Shown here in pieces: positions 1 through 12,044 of a DNA stretch of 64,000 nucleotides. The notes under the pieces are model-generated. The model was not told the DNA's origin, did not search any database, and worked only from the letters and a program-made list of their open reading frames with translations. Origin of the DNA: Sclerodactyla briareus (lineage: Eukaryota; Echinodermata; Holothuroidea; Dendrochirotida; Sclerodactylidae); contig JAODTK010003198.1 in the NCBI GenBank assembly GCA_026419785.1, positions 248,001 to 312,000 of the forward strand, given 5' to 3'. Positions within the stretch are counted from its first letter, which is position 1, and each line of letters starts with the position of its first letter. A program made the translations under genes and the position numbers.

Positions 1-850
1 GTGAGATATGTCGTCAACTTGCCATTTCACAACCTATATTTACTGTTGCTGGTTGCCAGTGCAACGGTTGCTAGGGTAACCATAGTGGGGTTTGGAACTA
101 GCCCTGAGGGGTAACCCATCTGTGTGTGTACCATAGGTTGCCGGGTTATCCAGTAATGAGGTCAACCTCCGCAAAAGCGTCCGCTTGTGTGGTGCATGTG
201 TTGGGTGTGTGTGTTGTGTGTGTTTGCGTGTCCGTTCAGATTTTTTGATTTTTTTCGCAAATATTTCCTCTGGAGTGCTGAACAAAGTGAAATTTTACAC
301 AACGCTTGAATAGTCACTGAACATAATTGCTCTCAAAATTAAACGGAAACATCAAAATGGGGAATTTATGAGGCCAAAGACAATTTGGGGGCAATTTCTC
401 ATTTTTAAGTTTTCACTATTTTTTAAGATATTCCCTTATTCCAATGGTTGAATGATTTTCAAACTTTGTCGAACCGTAAAAAAGGACAAATAACTACTTT
501 TCCCACTGCAATCAGCCCAAATTACAACAAATGCAATTTCAGGGGGGAAAAAATAGATTTTGGCCCAAATTTGAGACTTTCTGAAAATCTGTTCAGTTTT
601 TGGTTATATTTAGAGATGGGAAAGATCGGAATGATCCAAATTTCAGAAGAAGGAACACAAGTATCCAAACAAAGGTCCCAAATGAAAATTCCATGAATAT
701 GATATATTTCTGGGGAAAATGCGGTTTCAGAACCTATTATTTTTGATAAATTCCGTCCTTTTGCAAATTGCGAAAAGTTAGCAAGTAGAAACAATTATAG
801 TTCCACAATTTGCCGATGAGATCTGCAACTCCGGGGATTACCCTCTGGTT
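1..850. repeat. Dispersed non-coding repeat, copy 1
   Basis: No protein is recognisable here. Parts of this stretch resemble 21925-22620 in the same order and orientation. A GTTGCT...GGTAAC-like start is followed by CAGTAATGAGGT, a TGTGTTGTG...TTTGCGTGT stretch, GAATAGT, and near the end GAGATC-TGCA followed by GGGATT-CCCTCT. The shared order over about 0.7-0.8 kb indicates two diverged copies of one repeat. No terminal repeats or target duplication are visible, and copy 1 may continue left of the window. The class is unknown: it could be a non-autonomous DNA element or a LINE 3' region. Confidence 0.5.
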
Positions 851-1747
851 TTGAATATTTGTCTGTCTGGCAGTGACCTTGCGGTATAGTCAAGATGTGG
901 GGCATTTGATGGGCCTTGTACTTACTTCGTATTACGTAAAATTATGCTATTCTTGAAGCTGACCACATTCAGAGAGTTATACGAGCGTTCTGATTAACCA
1001 CAGATCTAGGGATGTATAACTTTATGGCTGTAGCGAGGGAAAGAAAAGGCCGCGAGTCATTGAGCTAAATTAGAGGGACGGAAAGAAACAACAATAAAGG
1101 ATTTTGGAACAAGACAGTTTACAGGGCAGCATCTCATCTCGCTCATTTTGAACTTTAAAAAGTTCCAGTCAGTCTTTTAATTTCATGTCCTTCCTCTCCA
1201 GCCACGAAGCTACCCATACTGTAATTATTGAATCGACTGATATAAAAGACAATTGAAAAAGTAATATGTTGCAAGCGATAGTATTCGTCAAAAAAGTCGT
1301 TATTCGAAACAAGAAATTGTTACGGCCAGCCAGCATTTTTGAAATTCCTCCAAAAAGAAAGACTCGAGTGCTGTAATTTTGACTGGATTTCTTATCGTAG
1401 ATGATGGTATCAGAAACAATGGCATTCATGTTCAATATCATCGATGCTCAGTTTCTCGCTATGTTCAAGCTTTAATTTTATTTATGCGGTTATTCTAACT
1501 TGTCCTCGACCCACATGGATTGGGTGTTCGGCCAACAACCGAAATATAAAAAATAAGGAAATAGATTAGAAATTTCCATATAGAATGGTGTTTTCCTATT
1601 TCCTAACATTTTTTTTTATATATGAAAACCGACGTACGTGAGATCCCTCACATTGCACTCGTACTCCTCACGACAGGTGACACACCGCGGACTCTCTGGC
1701 ACCAACAAGAGGGCGCCGTCATCAGGCTACAATACTTGCTTGTCGGG
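851..1747. other. No recognisable gene
   Basis: AT-rich sequence with only short open frames that lack family motifs. I see no splice-bounded exon, RNA gene or repeat here. Confidence 0.5.
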
Positions 1748-1755
1748 GTCTATAT

Positions 1756-3288
1756 CAAGTTTTCAACCTGGGGAAGCGTCCACCGGTGGGACATGTGCCA
1801 TTTCTGGTCGGGGACGTGAGATTGTCCGCACCAGTCCACAGAAAAAAATAAGCAAATGATACCATTCATTTTTATCTAAAATTTTATTTTTAATACATAA
1901 GAATAATTTGACAGATTACCAAACATAGGCCCTGTGCAGTGAATGTGATCAACGAAACACGACATACTGGCGGAGGGTAACTTTACAGTGTGTGTATTTT
2001 CGAAATGGGGACATTCCGCACAGCCTTCCGTCTGTCAACGTGACGACAGGCAGTAGCGAGCGGGGCGTGGGGTTGTCACACCCCCAAAAATTTCGCCTCT
2101 GCCACATTTTCGGTTTGTCGGCAAAAGGCGAAAGAGGAAGGAAAAAAGGGGGTAAAGGGGAGGGGAGGGAAAGAATTGAAGATAGGGACGGGAAAGAAAG
2201 GGGAAGTAAGGGAGTGGAGGGGAAGACAGGGAATGAAAAGTGGGAATAGACAAAAAAGGAAGCCAGACTTTATTATCGGCTATTTCAACTGGCTCTTCAT
2301 CTAGCTAATTGGCCCATTCAGCGTGGGCAAGAGAATAGCACGTCGGAAAAAACATAGTAATGTGACGCTTGTCGCCGTCGGTGTAAGTTGGACGAGTGAC
2401 CGAGTCTGTCGGCAAATTGGTTACGTGTGAAATTTCATTTTCCATGAGTTTGACAGTTTTTGTTTCTGGTCATATTCCAGAGATACACACAGTTTTTCGA
2501 GCCATTTTGCTGGAAAAACAATTAAGAAAAAATCCCTGAACTTAGCAATGAAACAGTCGTTTTTAGGCGGGGAATCAAGCGAACGGCATAGCTAGCAGTA
2601 CAAGGCGAGAGATAAAAGGCAGCCCTCCCCCCCCCCCACAGTTTTTTTTAGATCGAAAATTCGGGCAGGAAACTACCAAATATGTGCACAGAAAGTTGAA
2701 ATCTGGTCAGAGATATCCTAATGCGAAAGTGGAACGATTTTCTGGAATTGAACTAAATGGCCGAAAATTTGATCAATTGCCCCATTGAAGTGTTAAAATT
2801 TTTTCGGCGAATGATGGTCTGTTTGCATACTCACGAGCTGCAGTAAAAATTCGGCCATTGTTTAGGATTCGGGCAGAATGTTTCGGTGTTCCAAATTTAG
2901 AGGGTCCCGCCTACGTGGTGAGCGGGGTCGAGTAATTACTGAACGCCATTTTACTGAAAATATTGCAACCAGATTGCATCGAGACATTTCAATGTTCAAA
3001 ATTTTCCAAAGGGGAGGGCTACACCCCCCATATCGGTATCCATTGCCAGAGTCCGTCGGCAAAACATATCTCTACACCCCCCAATTATCAACCCTTTACT
3101 ACGCCCTACGTGACGAGTCCCGTGCGTGAATCTATAGGGGACCTGCTCCTAACAAATCACAAAACTGCACCATTTCAAGTGTTTTATCATTTTTTTCCAC
3201 TCATACGCTTCATTGTATAATGGTGGGACGTGATACATTCATAATTGCCAATATTGAGACGACAACCAAAAAAGGTTGAAAACCCCTG
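1756..3288. mobile_element. hAT-like non-autonomous DNA transposon
   Basis: The left end reads CAAGTTTTCAACCTGGGG. The right end is an inverted version, AAAGGTTGAAAACCCCTG, so both ends carry a GTTTTCAACCT core in inverted orientation. The 8 bases outside are GTCTATAT (1748-1755) and GTCCATAT (3289-3296), a 7-of-8 match with the 8-bp target duplication typical of hAT elements. hAT ends commonly read CAGNGGTTCTCAACC, which fits. The 1.53-kb interior has no transposase frame but contains a purine-rich tract (about 2118-2250) and a C run near 2627. It is therefore a non-autonomous or decayed copy. The superfamily assignment rests on the ends and the duplication only. Confidence 0.6.
2118..2250 (+). 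repeat. Short polypurine tract inside the hAT-like element
   Basis: The + strand is almost entirely G and A for about 130 bases. It resembles the much longer purine tract at 18.25-19.1 kb. The open frames across it are low-complexity Lys/Arg/Gly-rich on one strand and Pro/Ser/Phe-rich on the other, and are not credible proteins. Confidence 0.7.
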
Positions 3289-3296
3289 GTCCATAT

Positions 3297-4030
3297 ATTA
3301 CACTCCTACAAGAACGTGGCACACCTTAAACGTCATCAAAGGTTCATTTTCATACCCTTCTGGGTCAATGCTGTATGTTGACCTGTCATTATTTTCCATG
3401 GGTGATTGGTAACCAGGAAAATATTACTATGCGGGCAATGAATACTCGGGAAGGAACTTAATTACGTATTTCGAAACCGGCTTCACGAAACGTGTGAAGG
3501 AGAAAAGAGGTCATACTAGGTCAATTTGATCATGGTGGGATTGGAGGTGAACGTCGTCACGTACCTGTCTCATTTATTACCCAATCTCGTTTTACAGACG
3601 CCTTAAACAGACCTAGAACCTGAGAACAGGTTGTAATGAATCCTTTGAACGGCGTGGAGGTAACAAATTAGTACAGGCTTCGATCAAACAGACCGACTCG
3701 TGTTGAAATGGTGTTTCACCTAGCCAAAATCAGTGTCCAAAAATGTTGCGAATTCTTAGGTTAGTAGGTGCGTTCTCTGCGGTAAAACCATACGAATGTA
3801 CTCTCCAAAGGAGGTGGGGGGGGGGGTGCGTTAGGCCTACATGAAACAACTCTAAAACCTGCATAGACTGTATATCAATTTTATCAAAAACCTAGTCAAA
3901 ATAAATGAGACATGAGTAAAATTTAGGCTAATAATGTGAGAGATACATTAAATACATAAATAAATTATGCCTAAAACGCTCAAGTTCTTATATTGAGCCA
4001 TATACCTCATTTGTGTTTGCCCGCGCCCGG
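3297..4030. other. No recognisable gene
   Basis: Unique-looking sequence with a short G-rich run near 3820-3836. No exon, RNA gene or transposon motif was seen. Confidence 0.5.
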
Positions 4031-4034
4031 GAGT

Positions 4035-4300
4035 GTACAGCCATCGTGGCCATTGGTCCATGCCAAAGGCGTAGCTACAATGGGCGTTGTGCAATTGTAT
4101 CCCAGGCTATACTAGCCAAAGGCGTATTTACAGTAGCCATCGTGGCTATTGTACCCATACTATATCAGCCAAAGGCGTAGCTACAGTGAACATTGCATGT
4201 GGCCATTGTACCCACACTATATCAGCCAACAGCGTAGCTACAGTGGCCATTCTGGCCATCGTGCTCATGCTATACCAGTCAAAGGGTAGCTCGGTGGCAA
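4035..4300 (+). repeat. 54-bp minisatellite, about 5 copies
   Basis: The core GCCAAAGGCGTAGCTACA or a close variant starts at 4062, 4114, 4168, 4225 and (degraded) 4278, giving spacings of 52, 54, 57 and 53 bases. Between cores is a variable CCAT-GTGGCCATTGTACCCA-CTATATCA segment. Frames through the array encode a repetitive low-complexity peptide and are not treated as a gene. Confidence 0.85.
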
Positions 4301-5849
4301 CCCTCCCATCTCCTCCTCCGCGTGTCCCCACCTCCGCGTTTCTCCGCGATTTCTAGCTTCATATATCGTACAAATTCGCACCAAAGGCCTTTTTCAAGTG
4401 CATTTTTTAGCACAGGGGGTGGGTTAGAGCTTCCCACCCTCCCCCACATCTCAGAATTCCCTCCCCTCCCAACAGTTGGTCTACATGCGCGCCTGATAAT
4501 AGGCCCTCATCGAAAGAAACCAATACGAACGATGTGGCTGTTCTCGTCCCACGTACGCTTCCAGTACCTGTAGTGAGATGTGTGAGTTCGCTTTGCTGCT
4601 GCACACGACAAACTGGGCAGGAAAGCACGGGAAAACCGGCGGTGGCGCTTTGCTTTATTACGCCAATCTACATTCAATTTTACCACTGCAGCTATTTGAA
4701 ATTTTAAACTGTCTGATTAACTGGGTAATTCACCCTTTTAAAAATTCGGTCATGTATGCTTACGACTGTTGATCGATTTCGGGAGAATGAGACAGCTCAG
4801 ACAGGCAACATAGGCTAATATTGCCAATAATTATATGTCTGCAACACTGTATGTCTGCAGGAAATAACCCATTATGTGGGCTTAGTTAATCAGCGTATGA
4901 ACGTACGATATTAAAACCGAATCTTCTCGAAGATATATCGAATGTGAAAGGAGGCTTGGTCACACTTTAGCGATATTTCCATTACATCAACAATAAATAT
5001 CGCTCCAATGCGCTCCAAAGCCGGTCAAACATTGAACGATATAACGGTAACATTTTCGTGTAAATCAAACTATGACCGATCGTTTTCTGTTTCTTTTTAT
5101 CCATGGACGATATCGATGAAACTGTACACCAATCAGGAGGATGTTTACTCATGAAGCCACAGTCCATTTATATGTCTCCTGGCAATGAGGCCCAGTTGCA
5201 ACGAGTTTATCGTACAGGTGTTGTTAATATTCTGCTTGCTTAATATGTTCTGGTACGGTACGTAATAGATGCGCTTCCATGTTGCGTGTTATACTTATAC
5301 CCCATAAAGTATTGAAGGAACATTTCTGTTGATGTGTAGGCTACTCTGCTCTCTAAAATGACGATCACTCGTTTGTAATCTGCCAAAACTTCTCAGTTGG
5401 GTGAGTAGTTGAAGCTGTCTCCATGTCTCCCAGTTCGTCTGTTTGTCTGTTCGTTTGCAAATCCTTCCAAGGTCATCAGAGGTCATTATCATGGCAATTT
5501 TGTATAAATTACACTAAATTTATATATTGATGGAGTCATATTATGTTGGTACATGGAGGCCTACTGTAGTAACATTGAGTGACAAATGTGTTGAAGGTCA
5601 CCAGAGATCATTGAAGATCAACTTGATAGAACATTTTTGAACGTATTTGCCCACAGCTATACGATTGCGTTGTTTTCATATTGATAAGTTCGTGTATATT
5701 GGTTCGTGAATTGGCTTGATGACATTTATAATGAAACAATATTACGGTATGACACATATATGTTGTAAACGAGGGCGCAACCACTGTATCTATGACGTTA
5801 AAAAAAATGTAAAGCCATCTCTCAAACTGAAACCAACCGGCAGGGAAGA
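4301..5849. other. No recognisable gene
   Basis: Only short unsupported frames. Short AGGTCA-like motifs occur near 5470 and 5596, similar in style to the satellite at the right end of the window, but I see no repeat unit around them. Confidence 0.45.
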
Positions 5850-7798
5850 CCGCAGTTCCTCAAATAATTAATGGCCTTGGTTTTGAAGCTGCTGGGATTG
5901 GTGACAACAGTTATTTGGTGGAGCAGCTCGTTCCAATCTGCAATAGTTCTTGGTCAAAATGAGAACTTGCAGCAGTCTGTTTTGGTAGCCATATGAGTTG
6001 GTATAAGAGTGCCGTGATTCTCTCGAGTCGCTGTACCGGTAGAAGATCATCAACCGGTACGGGAAGGAGTCCTAGTCTAGCCTTGTGAAAAGTACAAAGT
6101 ATGTTGACAGTCCTTCTGCCATTTAGGGAAGGCCAGTGAAGATCGCGCAACATAGTGGTGACACTACTGGTTTGGGAATATTCTATACAAACAAAGCGAG
6201 CAGTCCGACGCTGAATCATTCCCATTTTCTTTACTATGAAGTCTTCTGATAGGGTCCTTAACTGACGAGGCATACCCAGTGTGGGGGACGGACGGACCAA
6301 CAACGTAAGCAGTTCGTTATTTTTTTTTTTTTTTAGTACAAGTATACAAATTCCTCTTGATAAAGACAAGTTTTTATTAGCAGAGGCAGTAATCAGATGA
6401 AAGTGATAATGCCATGACAGGTTGTTAGAGAGGTCAGCACCTAAGTATGGAGTGACGAAACACGGTGTTTGGAAAAACAAGTGTTGTTACCATGTGCGTG
6501 GCCATTCATCTAGTTTGTCCAGATCTGCCAGGAGCTTATCATGGTCAAATTGTCTGGTTGTTAACTTGACGGTGAATGACACAATCATCAGCAAAAAGCC
6601 AAACATCGGAATGTATGGGGGGGGAGCAATGGCCCCAGCGCAGTAATATGAATAATAATAATATCTCACTGCTTATACGCCTTTCACACGAAGTGCCTCC
6701 TCAATAAGCGCTTAACAGATATTACCCTGTCCACGGACTGGTACGCACTCCGGTAATCCCAGAGAGTATGTTGCAGCACTAACACCGCGCCGGTTGTACT
6801 CAAGTTCCCCACAGGTCCCCAATTGTCAACCTGGGTGGGAGAGGCATGGAGATGGAGTGCCTAGCTCAAGGACACCACGGAAAAGCTGATCGGTCTGTGG
6901 GGTTCGAACTCACAATCTTACGATCAACGTCTGAAGCTCAACCGACTGAACTAATCCGATCTCCAGTACCCGAGGAACAGCGGATGTTACTTCAGTCGAA
7001 AGGGGTGCTTACCACCAACAACGACCCCCTGTTCACGTTGCTTGAGAGAAAGTTGGAATCCAAGAATGGACGTTATCACGCTCACCATACTGCCATAGTG
7101 GAGTTTAATGAGTAGGAGACGACCATGGGACACTGAATTGAAGACCTTAGAAAAGATCATTATAAGCTGGTCAGTTCGGGATCTCTGTTCAGGGGAACGC
7201 GCATGGATCATGTGAAGTCATATTGGGTGTCATAAGAAGGGTTGCGCCTGAACATGCGAGTGGAGAACATGCTCAAAAATTTTTGGCAACAAACAGATGA
7301 CATCGAAATTGGACGGTAATTATTAGACAAGGATTTATGACCTTCCTGAGACGGGGGTAATAAGCCAAGGAGAAGACAATTCGCCAGGGAGCGGGAATCT
7401 CTCAAAGATAATCTCCGGAGTGAATTTTCGTGGGGTCCAGGAGATGTTGTGCAGGTTTAAATCAAAAATAGTTCAGTCACTTGAGCAGGGGTGATTTCAG
7501 AGTCGGCATATAAGAATAATTCTGGGACCTAGGTAGAAAGGGTTTCTTTCTCCGGGGTAAACACAAACCGAAACTGATCATTTATGGATATTGGCTTTCG
7601 CCAGATTGTCAGACTCGAAGGTGCCACCTGATCTAAGAGTGAGGATACCAACCGAGTCCGTTTTGAGGCATTACATCGGACAGATAGAATTGATAAAAGA
7701 ATTATTACAAGTTGGCCTCCCTGGTGGCTTTTGCTGAGTGAGCCTACGAAGGGTATGAACTTGGTTGACAGGAGAAAAAGATTCGCGTCCTCTTTCAT
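5850..7798 (-). mobile_element. Dead CR1/Jockey-like LINE, RT region split by a SINE
   Basis: Reading the minus strand from 7798 down, the reverse transcriptase blocks appear in family order but in changing frames. A pre-RT linker has NDQFR-VFT. NNYRPISMSSVCC (about 7310) is RT block 2. KVFNSVSHGRLL (about 7150) is the block carrying the first catalytic Asp, here Asn in a degraded FSKAFD-type motif. TSAVPRVL (about 6975) corresponds to TSGVPQGSVLGP. LFADDCVIHRQVNNQT (about 6600) has the catalytic Asp-Asp pair. The thumb region follows with DLSNNLSWHYHF and QRRTARFV (about 6400-6200). The C-terminal tail ends near 5855. No endonuclease domain is seen, so the copy is 5'-truncated, and stops and frame changes make it non-functional. 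A 357-bp SINE-like insert interrupts it. Confidence 0.85.
6608..6964 (-). mobile_element. tRNA-derived SINE inserted in the LINE
   Basis: On the minus strand the head (6968-6900) reads TAGTTCAGTCGGTTGAGC, an A-box-like RNA polymerase III promoter. About 25 bases later comes GAGTTCGAACCCC, a B-box match. The body of about 250 bases ends in an ATTATTATTATT tail near 6650. The insert lies exactly where the LINE reading breaks, between TSAVPRVL and LFADD, and the flanking RT blocks are otherwise collinear. A folded tRNA gene is unlikely because the tRNA-like head continues directly into a long unrelated body. Confidence 0.75.
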
Positions 7799-7978
7799 AC
7801 AATGGTGGGTTTGGTGGGTTCGCGACCCTCCTTCTCCCCCAACGCTTAGCGCTACCGGCCCCTAGTCTTCTGAAGTTAGGAGTAAATACTGCGAAACCAC
7901 ATAGAACATGCTAAGATGCCCGGTCATGCTTCCGAAAGACAAAAACACAAAGCCTCACAGCCTCCTAATCCCCAGACC

Positions 7979-8125
7979 CAGGGATGTAGTCGAGGCCGGC
8001 CTCGGCCTCGAATTTGCCCGGCCTCGGCCTCGTTTTGGCCCTGAGGCTGCCATGCGTACAGTGTACAAACTCAAGGAATGAGCTCGGCCTCGGCATGACC
8101 GGCTTCGACTATACACCCTACCCAG
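7979..8125. repeat. GC-rich GGCCTCGGCCTCG element, copy 1
   Basis: GGCCTCGGCCTCG and its partial copies occur repeatedly here in an otherwise AT-rich setting. The block begins near CAGGGATGTAGTCGAGG and ends near GGCTTCGACTATACACC, so AGTCGA/TCGACT are inverted at its edges. Related blocks lie at 39829-39916 and 41703-41772. A CAGGGATG start is common for hAT ends, but no target duplication was confirmed, so this is listed as an unclassified short dispersed repeat. Confidence 0.5.
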
Positions 8126-8989
8126 ACCTCAAAGTTAGGCTTCCCTTCGTTCCTGCTGTTTTGGGATCGCCAATGCAACTTTCAACACTCGGCGTTCGGA
8201 TATTGAGTTAATTTGGAGTTTTTATGTCGAATGCGGGAATATCATGCGTCATTATGAAATTATTTAGTACTGCAGCCAAAACTTTCACGTGGCTACGGCT
8301 ATGAACTGACATACATAGGTAGGGATTATATAAAATGAAATTTCCATGGTACTGAGCCATATAGCTGACATCTATGGAAAAAAAGACGCTCGGATTCCGC
8401 GATGTTTTGAGTGATCATGCTAGCAGCAATAGCTATTATACTGGTATGGGGCTCCATAGACCTCTCCGTGAATAACCATTGTACTTCATTTGTTGTGTCG
8501 GTGGGGTGCCAAATTATGGGGTGACAGGGGGTAACCACCCTTCCCTTTCACTTACTGCGAGAGGAGGTGAAGTCGACAGAATATCAGTTTGTTCCCCTTC
8601 AGGCGGAAACCTATATCGAATTAGAAATGTTTTGCGAGATGCCCCAGACATGAGACTGCTTTACCCGGGATGATCAGTACAACATCCGTTATGTATTAGT
8701 GACTGTTTGTTTTGTTGACCTTGCTGTATGCATGGCCTATCTTTCCGTTCCAGAACGCTAGCGCGAGGTTCCGTCAATGAACCAATTCGACTCCGAGTAT
8801 TAACTTTAGTTTGGAGAAGGAAAGTGAAAGCGAGAAGCATCAATTTATGAAAATATGCTTTCTGAGGCAATCTTTTCGATTTTTAGTGTCAGTGTATAAT
8901 CAATGATAGGGTGTTATCCGTTAACCAGAACGACCGACTGAAGTATGAATATATTTAGGAAAAATCCAGGAAAAGTCTTATTGAGTCCA
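8126..8989. other. No recognisable gene
   Basis: Short frames only. No family motif, RNA gene or clear repeat was seen. Confidence 0.5.
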
Positions 8990-9230
8990 ATCGCTAATAG
9001 GATTCAATGCGATACCATTATTAGAACTCCATTGGCATTGGGCACTTGGATTCAACCGGGAACTGGAACACGTCCAATGGATCCCATCGGCAATGGGTCC
9101 CAATGGAATTCTGTTGGATCAAATGAGATTTGGACAACAATGGGATTCCATTATGTCCTATGCAGTTTAGGTATACCTATTGAGAATTGCGATGGGATCC
9201 CATGGGATTCAATGACAATTATTTGGAGCA
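8990..9230. repeat. Degenerate CCAATGGGATCC-type repeat block
   Basis: Variants of CAATGGG/CCATTGG and GGATCC/GGATTC recur about every 15-40 bases, in both orientations. The block has no fixed period. It looks like a diverged simple repeat or the inverted-repeat-rich interior of a MITE. A 110-residue frame (8945-9277) reads through it but is Ile/Gly/Trp-rich and repetitive, so it is not supported as a gene. Confidence 0.5.
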
Positions 9231-12007
9231 TGGAATGTTATAGCTCCGTCCTACTATTACGAAGGGCGTACATATAGGAAGGGGTGAAGTAGCAAGAGGA
9301 ATCGATAGGGTAAACGAAGTTTGCTCGCCACTCGCATGAAACAGTGATTCACCAGCAGGCAATACGCCTGCAGTCCACAGACACAGACACAGGCACATAT
9401 AAAGGCACGAATAGACGGAGAAACATATTATGTTGTGGGGAATCAATATTTCCATATGAAAATGAATAATTATATTCATTCCAGGGGACAGAAAAAACAA
9501 ACTCTTGGATAGACATAATTGAGTAGATAGGAAACATTCAATATTCCCGAAGGGAAGACCCCCTACTTTGATTTGACCGCAAAACCCTGCGGGTTCCAGG
9601 AGAAAAGACTGAGGATATAAACCCTGGTCTCATCGTAACACGGCGAAGATCGTCAGTACTTAGGCCTCCACTTTCTGAGCTTCGAATGAATGGCTGTTTT
9701 GATTAATACTACAACGAGAACATCGGTAAACCTACCAAGTAAACTAACACTTTCCTGTGTCAGAGCACATCTTTTTTTTTTTTTTATAGTCTCTAATTGG
9801 GAGGAATACCCCCTTCAACCACACACACGCGAATGCACACTAAATCATATAAGCCTATATCCGTTAGTTAGTTAGTTAGTTAGCTAGTTAGTTAGTTAAC
9901 TTACCTCACTAATGCTGTACTCCAACCAGTCAAAGACTGGGAAAGTTCCCTCTTCTTAGGATAAATATTTGCAAATGTTTGCGCGTTACGCTAGCAGCCT
10001 ATAGCATTGTGAAATCCTACTAACACTAAATGATGGACCGTCCTTGAATTAAAATAAAATGCAAGAACATGACCAACGTGTTTTGTTATGTTTACAACTC
10101 ATGTAACAGTACATAGATTGCTGATTGACATCATTTTTGCTGTTCTATTTGGGCTGTCATGTTTTTGGCTTCAGTTTTCTGCATGGTGGTGCGGGGTCCC
10201 ATTAGCCGCTATGGACCCCGGTGGACTATTTCCTCACCAAACAAGTACAGACATTGTGTATCGTCCCATTAATTTCCATCTATATACTGTTGAATCCGAC
10301 GCCGGTGCACCACCCCCTCCCCCGTCTCTAAATGTGTAACAATGATCGTGAGAGATCAGCGTCTGTAGGGAATCACAGCGAGTACGACATGCTTTAATAT
10401 CACAGTAACGCTCATTCCGTACAGACTGTATACTGCAGTATCAACAGACGTCCAATCCCATGGGATGATGACGGTGTGAATTATAAGTGTATATAATTGA
10501 TAGGAATGCTTTCGAGTTTTATCGACTTGGACGATGCACTTTGTCTGGTGAAGATCGACATCTGTTTTTTAAAGCCGTCGCTAGGGGGATAGGGGGTAAA
10601 CGTAGGGTGCATCTAGAGACTGCATGGAGGAAGTGGTGTAGATATAGGGGTCACTGGAACAGTTCCCCCTCCTGAGAGGTACCAATGAGAAGGGAAGCCT
10701 GACAATATTAGGAGGACGCGTGAAGAACGTAGACGAGAGAGGGGATAAGCAGCGAAGAGACGAGAGAGGGAGGGGGTAGAGATATTGAGAACGCAAATGT
10801 TTCTCGTCTCTCCCTCTATATACCCTTCCCTTAATTATTACGGTGCCGCTGCCAGGATCGCTCGCCGAGAACATGAAAAGACAAAAAGAGTATGAATTAA
10901 ATGTCAGTTTTGCAAATCGGAGAATTCTGGCTGGCATACGACACTGGATAATTATATACGTAAAACAAGAACATTCCATCCCTAATACCTTTTCCTACTT
11001 CAAAATTCAATTTGTATTCCGATGAGTATGGTGATTTTGATAATGAACGTTAACATCCGAGTGGCGTGTAGTGTGTTTCAAGCTCTTGTACGAATCCTTC
11101 AGATCCCACCCCTCCTCCTACCGCGAGCTGGAGATTCTTCAGCACTGATCTCTACTGACAGTACAGGTACAATCGACGCCTCCGTGAAAACTAAGCAGAT
11201 GCCCTCGCATCACAGATATTTAATTCGAGTGAAACGCAGGCATTCACACGGATGTGGTTATTACAAACGCCCATACTCGTCCCCTCCCTCGTGGGACCCC
11301 CCAGTCTCAATACTTCCGATCGAAACTGACGTTCACGCATGATAATTGAGGCTATCGTAATGGTATTCCGACTAGTTCCGACTAGCTACCGTAGTTTTCA
11401 AGCTCCAATTCGGTCATACCCTTCAGTGCGGACGTCGCCCAGTACGGATAAGAGTCAGATGGTAGTTCAACATCACCACGAACTTAACTAAATACAAAAA
11501 TATTAGTAATTTGGCTGTGTAGGATGCCATTTCTTTCTCTCATTTTAAGCAACTTCTTTTTGTTGAACCCTTGGCCTATCTGACTCAGTTACCCATTCCA
11601 CTGCCACGGTGGTATAGATACGATGGCGTAAGATTACTCCATCTGGATACGAACACCGCCTTCCCGCATGACGAGAAGACAGGATTTCAAGTATATTGTT
11701 CCGTTAAACAATACTTGAAACGAACCTGCAGGATCAGAGAATCGCTTATGTTGTTTCCGTATTCGCATGCTGGATAACTCCCAAATTAAATGGAACCCAG
11801 AATTAGCGACCGACTCACTCGATTATAATTGCTGAATAATTTCATCACCTGCAATACTGAGTAAGCGTCGATATAACTGAATATGTATACATCAGTTACA
11901 TATAGCATTCAACGGCATATATCATGACGTAAGTGTCCCCAGTTTGCTCAACTTGCGACTTACTCCTGTCGCCTCTCATGCGCGAGTAGTTTATGCGTAC
12001 AACCAGG
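9231..12007. other. No recognisable gene; one GTTA microsatellite
   Basis: The stretch contains a (GTTA)n microsatellite at about 9866-9898, a poly-T run near 9771-9785 and otherwise unremarkable sequence. The longest frame, 132 residues on the minus strand (10581-10979), overlaps G/A-rich sequence and has no recognisable motif. Confidence 0.5.
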
Positions 12008-12044
12008 TTTTTTTTTTTTTTTTTTTTTTTGGGGGGGGGGGGGG
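12008..12044 (+). repeat. T23-G14 homopolymer junction
   Basis: Twenty-three T are followed directly by fourteen G. Similar T-to-G junctions occur at 13412-13435, 15006-15018 and 22391-22408, and on the other strand at 59637-59680. Confidence 0.95.

Noticed and set aside
6900..6968. Possible tRNA gene on the minus strand
   Set aside because: The A and B boxes lead into a long non-tRNA body with an ATT tail, as in a SINE.
9219..9537. Overlapping minus frames of 93 and 62 residues
   Set aside because: No family motif and no splice sites; likely chance frames.
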